NCBI RefSeq assembly: GCF_001274775.1
Contig: NZ_LGUE01000001.1
Location: 333,434-397,433 of the forward strand
Source: Rossellomorea marisflavi
GTDB taxonomy: Bacteria; Bacillota; Bacilli; Bacillales; Bacillaceae_B
Direction: 5' to 3'
Length of the DNA stretch: 64,000 nucleotides
Shown: piece after piece, positions 27,347 to 35,675 of the stretch
How the letters are laid out: each line of letters starts with the position of its first letter
How positions within the stretch are numbered: position 1 is the stretch's first letter
Notes under the pieces: generated by a model
Database searches by the model: none
The model's input: the letters and a program-made list of their open reading frames with translations, nothing else
Told to the model about the DNA's origin: nothing
Made by a program: the position numbers and the translations under genes

Positions 27347-28885
27347 GTGTTTAATAACAAACGAAACCAGTGTGATTTGAGCAAAGTACTTCCTCCAAAC
27401 GGATGTGACTTTTACCCTCCTCCTCAGGGACCACCGGGACCACCGGGACCACCGGGACCACAGGGGCCACAGGGGCCACAGGGGCCACAGGGGCCGCAAG
27501 GATCGGAGGGTCCACAAGGGCCGGCAGGGACACAGGGACCACAAGGGTTGTCGGGATCACAGGGGCCCCAAGGGTTGACGGGGTCACAGGGACCACAAGG
27601 GTTGACGGGGGCACAGGGGCCCCAAGGATTGACGGGGTCACAGGGACCACAAGGGTTGACGGGGGCACAGGGGCCTCAAGGATTGACTGGACCACAGGGA
27701 ACGCAGGGGCCACAAGGAACACAAGGTCCGTCCGGCACTCCTGTATTGACAGGTGTGGGCGCACCAAGCTGTGCGATTGGTAATAATGGTGACCTATATA
27801 TCGATCTATCTACAGGGAATCTGTACTATAAAGAGCAGGAGCCTGTTCCACCAGCAAACAGGACGGTCCCTTCTTTTACAGGGAACACCCTCAATGTAGG
27901 GTCAACCCGTCTGTATACTACGATTCAAGCGGCTTTAACTGCGGCGGTCAATGGGGATCGATTATTACTTGACGCAGAAACTTTCATTATCACTGCAAGC
28001 CTGCCTGTTAACAAGTCGGTCACCATTGAGGGACAGGGAAAAGGATTAACGACCGTCATTACGACGAGTAATGCTGTAACCACCATGTTTAATGTTACGG
28101 TTTCGAATGTGATATTCCGGGAAATGACCCTTGTTCAAAACTTCCCATCCATTGCGTCTACAGAAACCATTATACGGGTGGGGAACTTCGCTACAGGAAT
28201 TTATGTCGATAATTGTGAAATCTCCGTATGTGAATTCGGAATTACCTTGATTGCTACCGAATTTCAGATTACAAATTGCGATTTCACATATGCCCCGGCT
28301 GCTGCCCTTAACAATAATTATCGGTATATCAGTATTGCGTCTACTTCTGGACAGAGTATCATTGACACCAACACGTTTGTATCCGGTTCGGGAAATTCCA
28401 ATTGCAGCTTTATAATTATCACAAATGTAGCAGTCAGTTCGGGTACACTGAAAGGGGATTTAGTGGTAAGGAATAATGAACAAGTGGTCGCTTTTCAATT
28501 AAGGCATCTTCTCAACATGGAAGAAACGATAGGAAATAATTTCGGTCTGTACATCATAAATAATAGAACCTTTAGCGAAGGGAATGTCCCTGTCTTATTG
28601 AATGGTCCTAACCTGAATATCTTTAAATTCATCGCCGTCTATGGCAATACCGTTCAAAATACTGCAGGGAAAGGGATTGTCGGTATCGATCTGAATTATC
28701 TGGGAAGTACGGATATTTTTGCGATGGGTAATAGCATTACCAATCCAACGTTCGCTGTTGGGTGGGCTTCTGCAACGACCGACCCAACCAGTGTTGTCGT
28801 CGGTTATCATGCAGCCGTTATTCCCGTCCCGCCTAATCTTCCGCTGAATCCTTGTTACTGGTTATTGTTGAGTGAATTTATATAA
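27347..28885 (+). CDS. Collagen-like protein with beta-helix C-terminal domain
   Basis: This 512-residue protein has a short N-terminus with two Cys (9 and 20), 35 uninterrupted Gly-X-Y triplets (residues 28-132, rich in GPQ, GLT, GSQ and GAQ), then a roughly 370-residue region. That region looks like a right-handed parallel beta-helix ('[19 protein letters not shown]', repeated N/I/V-rich turns). The BclA exosporium-targeting motif is not present. GTG 27347 follows AGAGGTGATG and is preferred to the far upstream ATG of the open frame. Neighbouring sigK and YjcZ-type genes make a spore-surface filament likely (inference). Confidence 0.8.
   Translation: MFNNKRNQCDLSKVLPPNGCDFYPPPQGPPGPPGPPGPQGPQGPQGPQGPQGSEGPQGPAGTQGPQGLSGSQGPQGLTGSQGPQGLTGAQGPQGLTGSQGPQGLTGAQGPQGLTGPQGTQGPQGTQGPSGTPVLTGVGAPSCAIGNNGDLYIDLSTGNLYYKEQEPVPPANRTVPSFTGNTLNVGSTRLYTTIQAALTAAVNGDRLLLDAETFIITASLPVNKSVTIEGQGKGLTTVITTSNAVTTMFNVTVSNVIFREMTLVQNFPSIASTETIIRVGNFATGIYVDNCEISVCEFGITLIATEFQITNCDFTYAPAAALNNNYRYISIASTSGQSIIDTNTFVSGSGNSNCSFIIITNVAVSSGTLKGDLVVRNNEQVVAFQLRHLLNMEETIGNNFGLYIINNRTFSEGNVPVLLNGPNLNIFKFIAVYGNTVQNTAGKGIVGIDLNYLGSTDIFAMGNSITNPTFAVGWASATTDPTSVVVGYHAAVIPVPPNLPLNPCYWLLLSEFI
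27428..27742 (+). repeat. Gly-X-Y coding repeat
   Basis: In-frame repeat of 27-bp units encoding GPQGLTG(S/A)Q, alternating Ser and Ala so the DNA period is 54 bp, preceded by CCACAGGGG 9-mers. It is prone to slippage, so copy number may vary between strains. Confidence 0.9.
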
Positions 28886-28887
28886 TG

Positions 28888-28922
28888 GATGGGTAGAGCG
28901 AGGAGGGTTATCGCTCTACCTT
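28888..28922 (+). terminator. Hairpin after collagen-like gene
   Basis: GGTAGAGCGA...TCGCTCTACC followed by a weak TTAATT. Confidence 0.55.
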
Positions 28923-29074
28923 AATTATCGTGGAGAGCGGGTCCAGTAAGAAATACTGTTCTCCTGACCATTCATCGGGTTCCAGTGGATTCGATATGTT
29001 CACCAGCCAATGGGTGATGTTTTTGTTAAGAAAAGGTGTCTGGACCGTATGGGGAAATTCCTTCAAACGCCTAT

Positions 29075-29102
29075 ACCCGTGCGTCCCACCCTACATATAC
29101 TA
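29075..29102 (+). promoter_or_regulatory. Sigma-K-type promoter of the YjcZ-like gene
   Basis: AC at 29075-29076, 17 bp, then CATATACTA (29094-29102), which fits the sigma-K pattern AC-N16/17-CATANNNTA. The start site would lie about 25 bp before the ATG. Matched by eye. Confidence 0.6.
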
Positions 29103-29132
29103 CCTACAGGAAGAACGGGAGGGGGGAAACCC

Positions 29133-29273
29133 ATGTACGGATATCCATGCTATGGACCGGGCTATCCAGGTTACTACGGTGGAGGCGGCTATCTGTTCGC
29201 CCTCGGTGTCATCCTGTTGATCTTGCTTTTCCTTTTCGGAGGTTGGTGGTACTATACGACCTGCTGCTGCTGA
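29133..29273 (+). CDS. YjcZ-type small sporulation protein
   Basis: This 46-residue peptide has a Gly/Tyr-rich N-terminus (MYGYPCYGPGYPGYYGGGGY), a hydrophobic helix ('LFALGVILLILLFLFGG') and a Cys-rich end (WWYYTTCCC). This layout is that of the YjcZ/SscA small spore proteins found in spore coats or membranes. GGGAGGGGGGAAACCC precedes the ATG. The sigma-K-like promoter and the nearby sigK agree with late mother-cell expression. Confidence 0.8.
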   Translation: MYGYPCYGPGYPGYYGGGGYLFALGVILLILLFLFGGWWYYTTCCC

Positions 29274-29332
29274 TCAATAGGGGTTGCCGCGGTGCTCCTT
29301 AGGCGGGGATGCACCCCGGTATGATACGTATA

Positions 29333-29377
29333 AAAAAAGGATCCCCGGTTCTTACGCGAACCGGGGATCCTTTTTTT
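29333..29377. terminator. Bidirectional terminator between YjcZ-like gene and pssA
   Basis: AAAAAAAGGATCCCCGGTTC...GAACCGGGGATCCTTTTTTT, a 15-bp perfect stem with A/T runs on both sides. Confidence 0.93.
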
Positions 29378-29389
29378 ATATAATGGTTT

Positions 29390-29929
29390 TCATACTTTTT
29401 TGATGGTGAACGGGCTGACCATCAAAAGGGACATAAGAATCATGGTCGTCAGGATGATCCCAACCGGTACATGGGGAATGGCAAGATAGGAAAGGGTCAC
29501 AAGGCAGCCAGCTGCCGTGATGGGAAGCCCTATAAAGTAACCGGCATTATCGGTGATGTTGAAGCGGGCAAGTCGATAGGCGCCGCAGCCGATATAGAAA
29601 ATCATGAAGAATGCTCCTACCACTCCCAAAGACTGGAGCGCGGCATAATACATGAGTACAGCCGGTGCCATCCCGAATGAAACGATGTCGCTCATGGAAT
29701 CGAGCTGCTTACCAAGATCGGACTCTACGTTCAGCTTCCTGGCCACCATCCCGTCGAAACGGTCGGTGAGAGCAGCGATGAAAATGAATAATAAGGCCTG
29801 ATGAGGCTGATTATGCAGGACGGAGACGATGGCGAATCCGCCAAGGGACAGGTTGAGCAGCGTCACGAAATTGGCTGCATGGGCTTTCAGTTTTTTTACG
29901 GTTTGATCAAGTGCTTCGGAGAGAAACAA
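29390..29929 (-). CDS. pssA: CDP-diacylglycerol-serine O-phosphatidyltransferase
   Basis: This 179-residue, multi-helix membrane enzyme makes phosphatidylserine. The CDP-alcohol phosphotransferase motif is exact: D59-G60-x2-A63-R64-x8-G73-x3-D77-x3-D81. The TTG start (29929, complement) follows AAGGAGTGAGGTTCA. The N-terminus carries about 15 more residues than I would expect from B. subtilis PssA. The gene is divergent from psd, which uses its product; in B. subtilis the two lie in one operon. Confidence 0.93.
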   Translation of the reverse strand: MFLSEALDQTVKKLKAHAANFVTLLNLSLGGFAIVSVLHNQPHQALLFIFIAALTDRFDGMVARKLNVESDLGKQLDSMSDIVSFGMAPAVLMYYAALQSLGVVGAFFMIFYIGCGAYRLARFNITDNAGYFIGLPITAAGCLVTLSYLAIPHVPVGIILTTMILMSLLMVSPFTIKKV

Positions 29930-30105
29930 TGAACCTCACTCCTTATTCAAAGAAAAAGATAATATAAGATATAGTATATGACATTGTTTTATTATATACT
30001 TATTAAACTGTGAACGTTAAGGGTTTTTCAAAAAACGTACTTTTTTTCAAATGTCTGGGACTTTTGGGCTGTGCCCATCCCTGTTGACGATAAAGGAGTT
30101 GGAAG

Positions 30106-30891
30106 TTGTTGAAGCAATCTCTTTACCGGTTGTGCATCGAACTGACGAATAAAAAGTGGTCCTCTTTTTTGCTCCGTCGGTTTGTCCAATCAAAAGCAAG
30201 CAGGAAGCTGATTCCTTCGTTTGCCAAAACCTACGGGATCAATACGGAAGAAATGGAGAAGTCCATCGAACTCTATCCGAGTCTTCATGAATTCTTCATC
30301 CGCAGGCTGAAACCGGGCGCACGGACGATCCAGGCAGGGGAGGCCGCTGTTGTCAGTCCCGTGGACGGTGTCATGGCAGAAACGGGTGTGATCACGGATC
30401 AGCTCGAAGTAACGGTGAAAGGCAAGCTATACTCCATCCTGGATATGTTGGGTTCTGACGAGAAAGCAGCACCGTACATGGGGGGATCCTTCGCCGTATT
30501 TTATCTGAGCCCTGCGAATTACCATCGCATCCACAGTCCGGCAAACGGAGAGGTCATCGGCAGGTGGGAGCTTGGAAAGCACTCCTATCCCGTCAACGAA
30601 CTCGGTCTCCGGTATGGAAAGGAAACCTTATCAAAGAATTATCGGTCCATCACGGAGCTGCGTCATCCCGGAGGAAGGATGGCAGTCGTCAAAGTTGGGG
30701 CCATGTTCGTTAACAGTGTCGATTACGTTGTGGATCGGAACGAATGGATACAGGGCGAGGAAGTCGCCTACTTCAGCTTCGGGTCCACCGTGATCCTTCT
30801 GTTTGAAAAAGGACGATTCTCTTTCGCCGGGGATACCGCCCCTCGCGAAGTACAGGTCGGGGAGAAGCTGGGAAGCTTCATGTCAAAATAA
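30106..30891 (+). CDS. psd: Phosphatidylserine decarboxylase proenzyme
   Basis: This 261-residue membrane-associated enzyme converts phosphatidylserine to phosphatidylethanolamine. The self-cleavage site FGST at 225-228 yields the alpha chain with a pyruvoyl group on Ser227. The N-terminal block 'YPSLHEFFIRRLKPGAR' and 'SPVDGVMAE' are typical. It starts at TTG, with AAAGGAG eight bases upstream. The psd promoter must lie in the 176-bp AT-rich gap shared with pssA. Confidence 0.95.
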   Translation: MLKQSLYRLCIELTNKKWSSFLLRRFVQSKASRKLIPSFAKTYGINTEEMEKSIELYPSLHEFFIRRLKPGARTIQAGEAAVVSPVDGVMAETGVITDQLEVTVKGKLYSILDMLGSDEKAAPYMGGSFAVFYLSPANYHRIHSPANGEVIGRWELGKHSYPVNELGLRYGKETLSKNYRSITELRHPGGRMAVVKVGAMFVNSVDYVVDRNEWIQGEEVAYFSFGSTVILLFEKGRFSFAGDTAPREVQVGEKLGSFMSK

Positions 30892-30920
30892 ACGGGACGG
30901 ATGAGCATCCGTCCCGTTTA
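30890..30920. terminator. Terminator between psd and sda
   Basis: AAACGGGACGGATG...CATCCGTCCCGTTT, serving convergent psd and sda. Confidence 0.88.
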
Positions 30921-30926
30921 TCCGTA

Positions 30927-31067
30927 TTAAGATGAAGCCTTGATTTTATTCGTAAGGGAACGTCGGTGAATTTCCATTTCGATGAGGCGAATGAATTCTT
31001 TGCTGAGATTTAATTCTCTGGCCTTATAATAGGAATCGATCAACAATTCATCGGATAATTTCCTCAT
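30927..31067 (-). CDS. sda: Sporulation checkpoint inhibitor Sda
   Basis: This 46-residue protein starts [20 protein letters not shown] and has the helical hairpin of Sda, which binds the histidine kinase KinA and blocks entry to sporulation while replication is active or DNA is damaged. The ATG follows GGGAGGTGGAGTC. It sits beside yqeG as in B. subtilis. Upstream DnaA boxes agree with the known control of sda by DnaA. Confidence 0.95.
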   Translation of the reverse strand: MRKLSDELLIDSYYKARELNLSKEFIRLIEMEIHRRSLTNKIKASS

Positions 31068-31150
31068 GACTCCACCTCCCATACTTTTACTACCGTGCTC
31101 TTGCTGTAACTAAACTTTACCAAATTTAAATAGACAGAACAACTGTTCCT

Positions 31151-31250
31151 TTATCCACATGTCTCCGTGGATATCTTGTGGTTAACCTGTATACAACTGG
31201 TAAAATATTGGGTGATTCGTAAGTGAATAATGTGTATAACGTTATCCACA
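31151..31250. promoter_or_regulatory. DnaA-box cluster between sda and yqeG
   Basis: Two perfect DnaA boxes TTATCCACA (31151-31159 and 31242-31250) flank two one-mismatch boxes on the other strand (TTAACCACA at 31178-31186, TTATACACA at 31231-31239). In B. subtilis DnaA binding here couples sda transcription to replication initiation. The cluster is 84-183 bp upstream of sda. Confidence 0.8.
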
Positions 31251-31335
31251 GTCGAGAGCAAAGTTGAATTTTGTCGAAAAATATTTGATTTTCCTCACAT
31301 ATTTTCCCTTTCCATCGAATACATGCGGGTTTACT

Positions 31336-31364
31336 TTGAAAGTCATGGGGAAATTGGTTATCAT
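31336..31364 (+). promoter_or_regulatory. Sigma-A promoter of yqeG operon
   Basis: TTGAAA, 17 bp, TATCAT, about 69 bp before the yqeG start. Confidence 0.65.
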
Positions 31365-31432
31365 TAATCTGTTATACAGTAAGCGTGCGGAAGACCGAGA
31401 TGTCAAATGACTATAAATATGAGGTGTTTGCT

Positions 31433-31954
31433 TTGTTAAAACAATTTTTGCCTGATGAACAGGTACAGGATATATTTGCGATCCGACCGGAGGATCTGAA
31501 AGAAAAAGGAATCAAGGCAATCATCACGGACCTTGACAATACGCTGGTCGAGTGGGATCGCCCAAATGCGACCCCGAAGCTGATCCAATGGTTCAAGGAG
31601 ATGCAGGAACATGGAATTCTTGTGACAATTGTTTCTAATAATAACAGGATGCGCGTCGGGTCTTTTGCCGATCCCCTGGGTGTCCCGTTCATATTCCAGG
31701 CACGCAAGCCCATGGGACGAGCATTCAAACGGGCGATCAGGCAGATGGATGTCAAGAAAGAGGAGACGGTCGTGATCGGCGATCAGCTGCTCACTGACGT
31801 GCTGGGGGGAAACCGGAGCGGCTTTCATACCATCCTGGTCGTTCCAGTGGCTCAGTCGGACGGATTTATGACGAAATTTAATCGCAAAGTCGAGAGAAGG
31901 ATCATGAACTTCTTCAAACGAAAAGGCATGATCGGTTGGGAGGATAAAAAGTGA
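31433..31954 (+). CDS. yqeG: HAD family phosphatase YqeG
   Basis: This 173-residue HAD hydrolase has nucleophile Asp33 in 'TDLDNTLVEWD', 'TIVSNNNRMR' as motif II and 'VIGDQLLTDVLGGNRSG' as motif III/IV. I chose TTG 31433 because GAGGTG is six bases upstream and the product then has the family length; the longer ORF adds 16 poorly conserved residues. Substrate is unknown. The 4-bp GTGA overlap with yqeH shows translational coupling in a ribosome-biogenesis operon. Confidence 0.92.
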   Translation: MLKQFLPDEQVQDIFAIRPEDLKEKGIKAIITDLDNTLVEWDRPNATPKLIQWFKEMQEHGILVTIVSNNNRMRVGSFADPLGVPFIFQARKPMGRAFKRAIRQMDVKKEETVVIGDQLLTDVLGGNRSGFHTILVVPVAQSDGFMTKFNRKVERRIMNFFKRKGMIGWEDKK

Positions 31955-33051
31955 GTCAAGTTGTATGTATAGGCTGCGGAGTCGAGATTCAGACGGAAGA
32001 CAAGGAAGGGTTGGGGTATGCACCCCCATCTTCCTTTAAGAAGGATGAAGTCATCTGTCAGCGCTGTTTCAAGCTGAAGCATTATAATGAGGTGCAGGAC
32101 GTTCCCCTTACGGATGACGACTTCCTGAAAATCCTCAATGAAATAGGGGATTCAGAAGGGTTGATCGTCAAAGTCGTTGATATTTTTGATTTCAACGGCA
32201 GCTGGCTTCCGGGGCTTCACCGCTTCGTCGGTTCGAATCCGATCCTCCTTGTGGGGAATAAAGCCGATCTTCTTCCCAAATCGGTCAAGCATTCAAAGCT
32301 GACTCAGTGGATGAAGCATGAAGCGAAACAGCTCGGTCTGAAGCCCGTCGATGTCAAATTGGTAAGTGCTTCACGCGGCCAGGGAATCGAAGAAACGATC
32401 CAGGCCATCGAAGAGTACCGTGAAGGCCGTGATGTGTATGTGGTCGGATGTACCAACGTAGGGAAGTCCACGTTCATCAACCGCATCATCAAGCAGGTTT
32501 CAGGGGAACAGGACGTCATCACTACATCGCATTTCCCGGGAACGACCCTGGATATGATCCAAATTCCACTCGGGGATGATGAGTACCTGATCGATACACC
32601 GGGAATCATCAATCATCACCAGATGGCCCACTATGTGAACAAGGGTGATTTGAAGATCATCACACCGAAGAAGGAAATCAAGCCGAGGACGTTCCAGTTG
32701 AATCCGGAGCAAACGCTATTCTTTGGCGGGCTTTCCCGTTTCGATTTCCTGAAGGGAGACCGTCAGGCATTCACCTGCTATTTCTCCAATGAGCTGAATA
32801 TCCACCGGACGAAGGTGGAAAAAGCAGACGAGCTCTATAAAAATCATGCAAGTGAGCTGCTTCAGCCGCCCCGCATCGAGGATATGGATACGTTCCCAGA
32901 GCTTGTGAAGCATGAATTCAAGATCAAGGAAGGGAAGACCGATATCGTGTTTTCCGGACTTGGTTGGATCACGGTGAACGAACCGGGAGCTTACATCGCT
33001 GCCCATGTACCGAAAGGGGTCAGCGTCTTCCTGAGAAAATCATTGATCTAG
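31951..33051 (+). CDS. yqeH: Ribosome-biogenesis GTPase YqeH
   Basis: This 366-residue circularly permuted GTPase is required for 30S subunit assembly. The N-terminal zinc finger has C6, C9, C36 and C39. The permuted order is visible: 'VGNKADLLPK' (G4) precedes 'GCTNVGKSTFIN' (G1, about residue 166) and 'DTPGI' (G3). The C-terminal TRAP-like domain binds RNA. It starts at GTG overlapping the yqeG stop. Confidence 0.95.
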   Translation: MSQVVCIGCGVEIQTEDKEGLGYAPPSSFKKDEVICQRCFKLKHYNEVQDVPLTDDDFLKILNEIGDSEGLIVKVVDIFDFNGSWLPGLHRFVGSNPILLVGNKADLLPKSVKHSKLTQWMKHEAKQLGLKPVDVKLVSASRGQGIEETIQAIEEYREGRDVYVVGCTNVGKSTFINRIIKQVSGEQDVITTSHFPGTTLDMIQIPLGDDEYLIDTPGIINHHQMAHYVNKGDLKIITPKKEIKPRTFQLNPEQTLFFGGLSRFDFLKGDRQAFTCYFSNELNIHRTKVEKADELYKNHASELLQPPRIEDMDTFPELVKHEFKIKEGKTDIVFSGLGWITVNEPGAYIAAHVPKGVSVFLRKSLI

Positions 33052-33061
33052 GGGGATTATC

Positions 33062-33910
33062 ATGAATCACTTATACGGGGTCATCGGTGACCCCATCGCC
33101 CATTCCATGTCCCCGGTCATGCATCAAGCAGCACTTGAGGATTCCGGGCTCGAAGGCACGTATATGAAATTCCACGTCACCCCAGATGCCCTTCCGCAGG
33201 CCATCGGAGGCATAAGGGCGCTCGGTATCCGCGGTGTGAATATCACCGTGCCCCATAAAGTCGCCGTGATGGAGCTCCTTGATCGCATCGATCCCCTTGC
33301 GGAATCCATCGGTGCGGTCAACACGATCGTGAACGATAACGGGGTGCTGACAGGGTATAATACGGATGGACCGGGATATGTCGAAGGATTGCAGAAGGCA
33401 CTGGTCGGCGATGTGACAGACAAGTCCGTCTTGATGCTCGGAGCAGGAGGTGCCGCCAAGGCCATCTTCTACAGCCTCGCCTCTATTGGCGTGACGCATA
33501 TCGACATCGCCAATCGCACCGAAACAAGGGCAGCCGACATGATTGCAGCCTGTCCGTTCGCCATCTCTTCTTCATTCATCCCCATGGATGAAGCGGGAGC
33601 AGCGGTCAGCAGGTATGACATCATCATCCAGACGACTTCGATCGGGATGAGCCCGGACGTCGGCCACTCACCGCTCGCCTTCGATTCGGTGAAGGAAGGC
33701 AGCCTATTCAGTGACATCATCTATAACCCCCTTGAAACGGCCATCATGAAACGGGCTCGGGAGCTTGGGGCTCAAACGCAGAATGGACTCGAAATGTTTG
33801 TTCACCAGGGAGCACTGGCGTTTGAGAAGTGGACGGGGATCACCCCTGACACAGAAACTATGAAAAAAATCGTTTTAAAGCAACTAGGAGGTCAACATGT
33901 TAACAGGTAA
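33062..33910 (+). CDS. aroE: Shikimate dehydrogenase
   Basis: This 282-residue NADP-dependent enzyme of aromatic amino-acid synthesis has the substrate loop 'SMSP' (15-18), catalytic Lys66 in 'ITVPHK', the 'NTDGPG' Asp and the Rossmann loop 'LGAGGAAKAI' (about 127-136). GGGGGATTATC precedes the ATG. Its end overlaps yqeI by 14 bp. Confidence 0.95.
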   Translation: MNHLYGVIGDPIAHSMSPVMHQAALEDSGLEGTYMKFHVTPDALPQAIGGIRALGIRGVNITVPHKVAVMELLDRIDPLAESIGAVNTIVNDNGVLTGYNTDGPGYVEGLQKALVGDVTDKSVLMLGAGGAAKAIFYSLASIGVTHIDIANRTETRAADMIAACPFAISSSFIPMDEAGAAVSRYDIIIQTTSIGMSPDVGHSPLAFDSVKEGSLFSDIIYNPLETAIMKRARELGAQTQNGLEMFVHQGALAFEKWTGITPDTETMKKIVLKQLGGQHVNR

Positions 33911-34190
33911 ACAGAAAAGATATCTACGGTCACAAGCCCATCATTTGAACCCGATCTTCCAGGTCGGCAAGGGCGGAGTGAATGAAAATATGATCAACCA
34001 AATCGGTGAAGCACTTGAAGCGAGGGAACTGCTGAAAGTCAGCATCCTACAGAACTGTGAAATGGACAAGCATGAAGTTGCCGAGGCCCTTTCCAAAGGA
34101 GCCAGGGCAGAGCTTGTGCAGCTTATCGGTCATACGGTCGTCCTGTATAAAGAGTCAAAAGAAAACAAGACGTTAATCCTTCCAAGATAA
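33897..34190 (+). CDS. yqeI: YhbY/CRM-domain RNA-binding protein YqeI
   Basis: This 97-residue protein is a single CRS1-YhbY (CRM) domain ('LTGKQKRYLRSQAHHLNPIFQVGKGG' start, GxxG-type loop 'VGKGG'). It binds rRNA, probably pre-50S. TAGGAGG precedes the ATG, within the end of aroE. It belongs to the yqeG-yqeM ribosome/NAD operon. Confidence 0.94.
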   Translation: MLTGKQKRYLRSQAHHLNPIFQVGKGGVNENMINQIGEALEARELLKVSILQNCEMDKHEVAEALSKGARAELVQLIGHTVVLYKESKENKTLILPR

Positions 34191-34197
34191 GGTCGTG

Positions 34198-34767
34198 ATG
34201 AACATGAAGATCGGGATTCTGGGCGGTACATTCAACCCGCCCCATATAGGTCATCTCATAGTGGCCGAACAGGTAAGGGACCAAGCTGGTCTGGACGAAA
34301 TCTGGTTCATGCCGAACGCGGTCCCGCCCCATAAGGTGATGGAAAGCAATGTGACGGCTCCCCAGCGCGTCGCCATGATCAAAGAAGCCATCAGGGGACA
34401 TCGCCATTTCAGGGTCGAGACGATCGAACTGGAGAGGGAAGGTCCTTCCTACACCTATGAAACAATGCGGCTTCTGAGGGGAAAGCATCCTCATCATGAC
34501 TTTTCATTCATCATCGGTGGGGATATGGTCGAATACCTTCCAAAGTGGAAGGAGATTGATGAACTGTTGTCAACCATCACGTTCATCGGTGTCAACCGTC
34601 CGCTGTATTCCAATGACAGTTCCTATGAGATTACTTCTTTGGAGATTCCCGCCATCGACATTTCTTCATCAAGGATCAGGAACCTTGCGAAAGAGAAGCG
34701 GTCATTCCGCTATCTTGTTCCCGATGACGTCTATCGATTGATAAAGGGGGAGAAACTGTATGAATAG
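34198..34767 (+). CDS. nadD: Nicotinate-nucleotide adenylyltransferase
   Basis: This ~189-residue nucleotidyltransferase makes deamido-NAD. Motifs are 'GGTFNPPHIGHL' near the N-terminus and 'ISSSRIR' near residue 160. Two starts fit: ATG 34198 (five bases from TAAGG) and ATG 34204 (MKIGILGG, the usual family N-terminus). I list the first. Its end overlaps yqeK by 8 bp. Confidence 0.93.
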   Translation: MNMKIGILGGTFNPPHIGHLIVAEQVRDQAGLDEIWFMPNAVPPHKVMESNVTAPQRVAMIKEAIRGHRHFRVETIELEREGPSYTYETMRLLRGKHPHHDFSFIIGGDMVEYLPKWKEIDELLSTITFIGVNRPLYSNDSSYEITSLEIPAIDISSSRIRNLAKEKRSFRYLVPDDVYRLIKGEKLYE

Positions 34768-35326
34768 GGAAGAAGCCCTTTTGATCGTAAAAGAGCATTT
34801 AACGGAACATCGTTACATTCACACATGTGGTGTGATGGAAACCGCCATCCACCTTGCAGCAAAATACGGGGCCGATTTAAAAAAGGCAGAGATTGCGGCC
34901 ATCTTCCACGACTATGCCAAGTTCAGGGATAAAGACGAGATGAAGGAAATCATCCTCTCACATCACCTCGGTGATGAGCTCCTGGAGTATAACGCGGAAC
35001 TGTGGCATGCACCCGTCGGCGCCTATCTTGTTGAAAAAGAAGTAGGCATCGATGATGAGGAAGTGCTGGAAGCGATACGGAATCATACATCCGGTAAGAG
35101 GAAAATGACCGTCCTTGATAAGGTCGTTTACCTTGCCGATTACATTGAGCCGAACCGGCAGTTCCCTGGTGTAGAGGAAGTAAGGGAGATGGCAGAAACC
35201 TCCCTTGACGAAGCATTGATTGCTTCGCTGCGTAATACCATGACATTTTTAATGAAGAAGAACCAGGCGATCCATCCGGATACATTCAGATTTTATAACG
35301 GATTGATCTTCGATAGGAGGAGTTAA
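34760..35326 (+). CDS. yqeK: HD-domain dinucleotide hydrolase YqeK
   Basis: This 188-residue HD-superfamily protein has 'HTCGVMETA', the HD pair in 'IFHDYAKF' and a later 'HAPVGAYLV'. YqeK proteins hydrolyse Ap4A symmetrically, and fusion with NadD occurs in some bacteria. GGGGGAG precedes the ATG inside the end of nadD. Confidence 0.93.
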   Translation: MNREEALLIVKEHLTEHRYIHTCGVMETAIHLAAKYGADLKKAEIAAIFHDYAKFRDKDEMKEIILSHHLGDELLEYNAELWHAPVGAYLVEKEVGIDDEEVLEAIRNHTSGKRKMTVLDKVVYLADYIEPNRQFPGVEEVREMAETSLDEALIASLRNTMTFLMKKNQAIHPDTFRFYNGLIFDRRS

Positions 35327-35327
35327 T

Positions 35328-35672
35328 ATGGAACAGACATTAGTAGAATTGGCTTACAAAGCCGCAGATGATAAACGTGCAGAAGACATCGTGGTCCTTG
35401 ATATGAAGGGTGTTTCCCTCATTGCGGATTACTTCCTTATCTGCCACGGGAACTCTGATAAACAGGTACAGGCCATTGCCCGGGAACTGAAGGATACAGC
35501 TGAAGAAAACGGCCACACAGTACGCCGTCTGGAAGGGTTCGACCAGGCCCGCTGGATCCTTGTCGACCTTGGGGATGTCGTTGCCCACGTGTTCCACAAA
35601 GATGAGAGGGGCTACTACAACCTTGAGCGCCTGTGGGGAGATGCTTCATTGGTAGAAGTAGAACAAAGCTGA
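35328..35672 (+). CDS. rsfS: Ribosomal silencing factor RsfS
   Basis: This 114-residue RsfS/Iojap protein binds ribosomal protein uL14 and blocks subunit joining in starvation. The blocks 'DYFLICHGNSDKQVQAIA' and 'RWILVDLGDVVAHVFH' are diagnostic. ATAGGAGGAG precedes the ATG and overlaps the end of yqeK. Confidence 0.95.
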   Translation: MEQTLVELAYKAADDKRAEDIVVLDMKGVSLIADYFLICHGNSDKQVQAIARELKDTAEENGHTVRRLEGFDQARWILVDLGDVVAHVFHKDERGYYNLERLWGDASLVEVEQS

Positions 35673-35675
35673 CCC

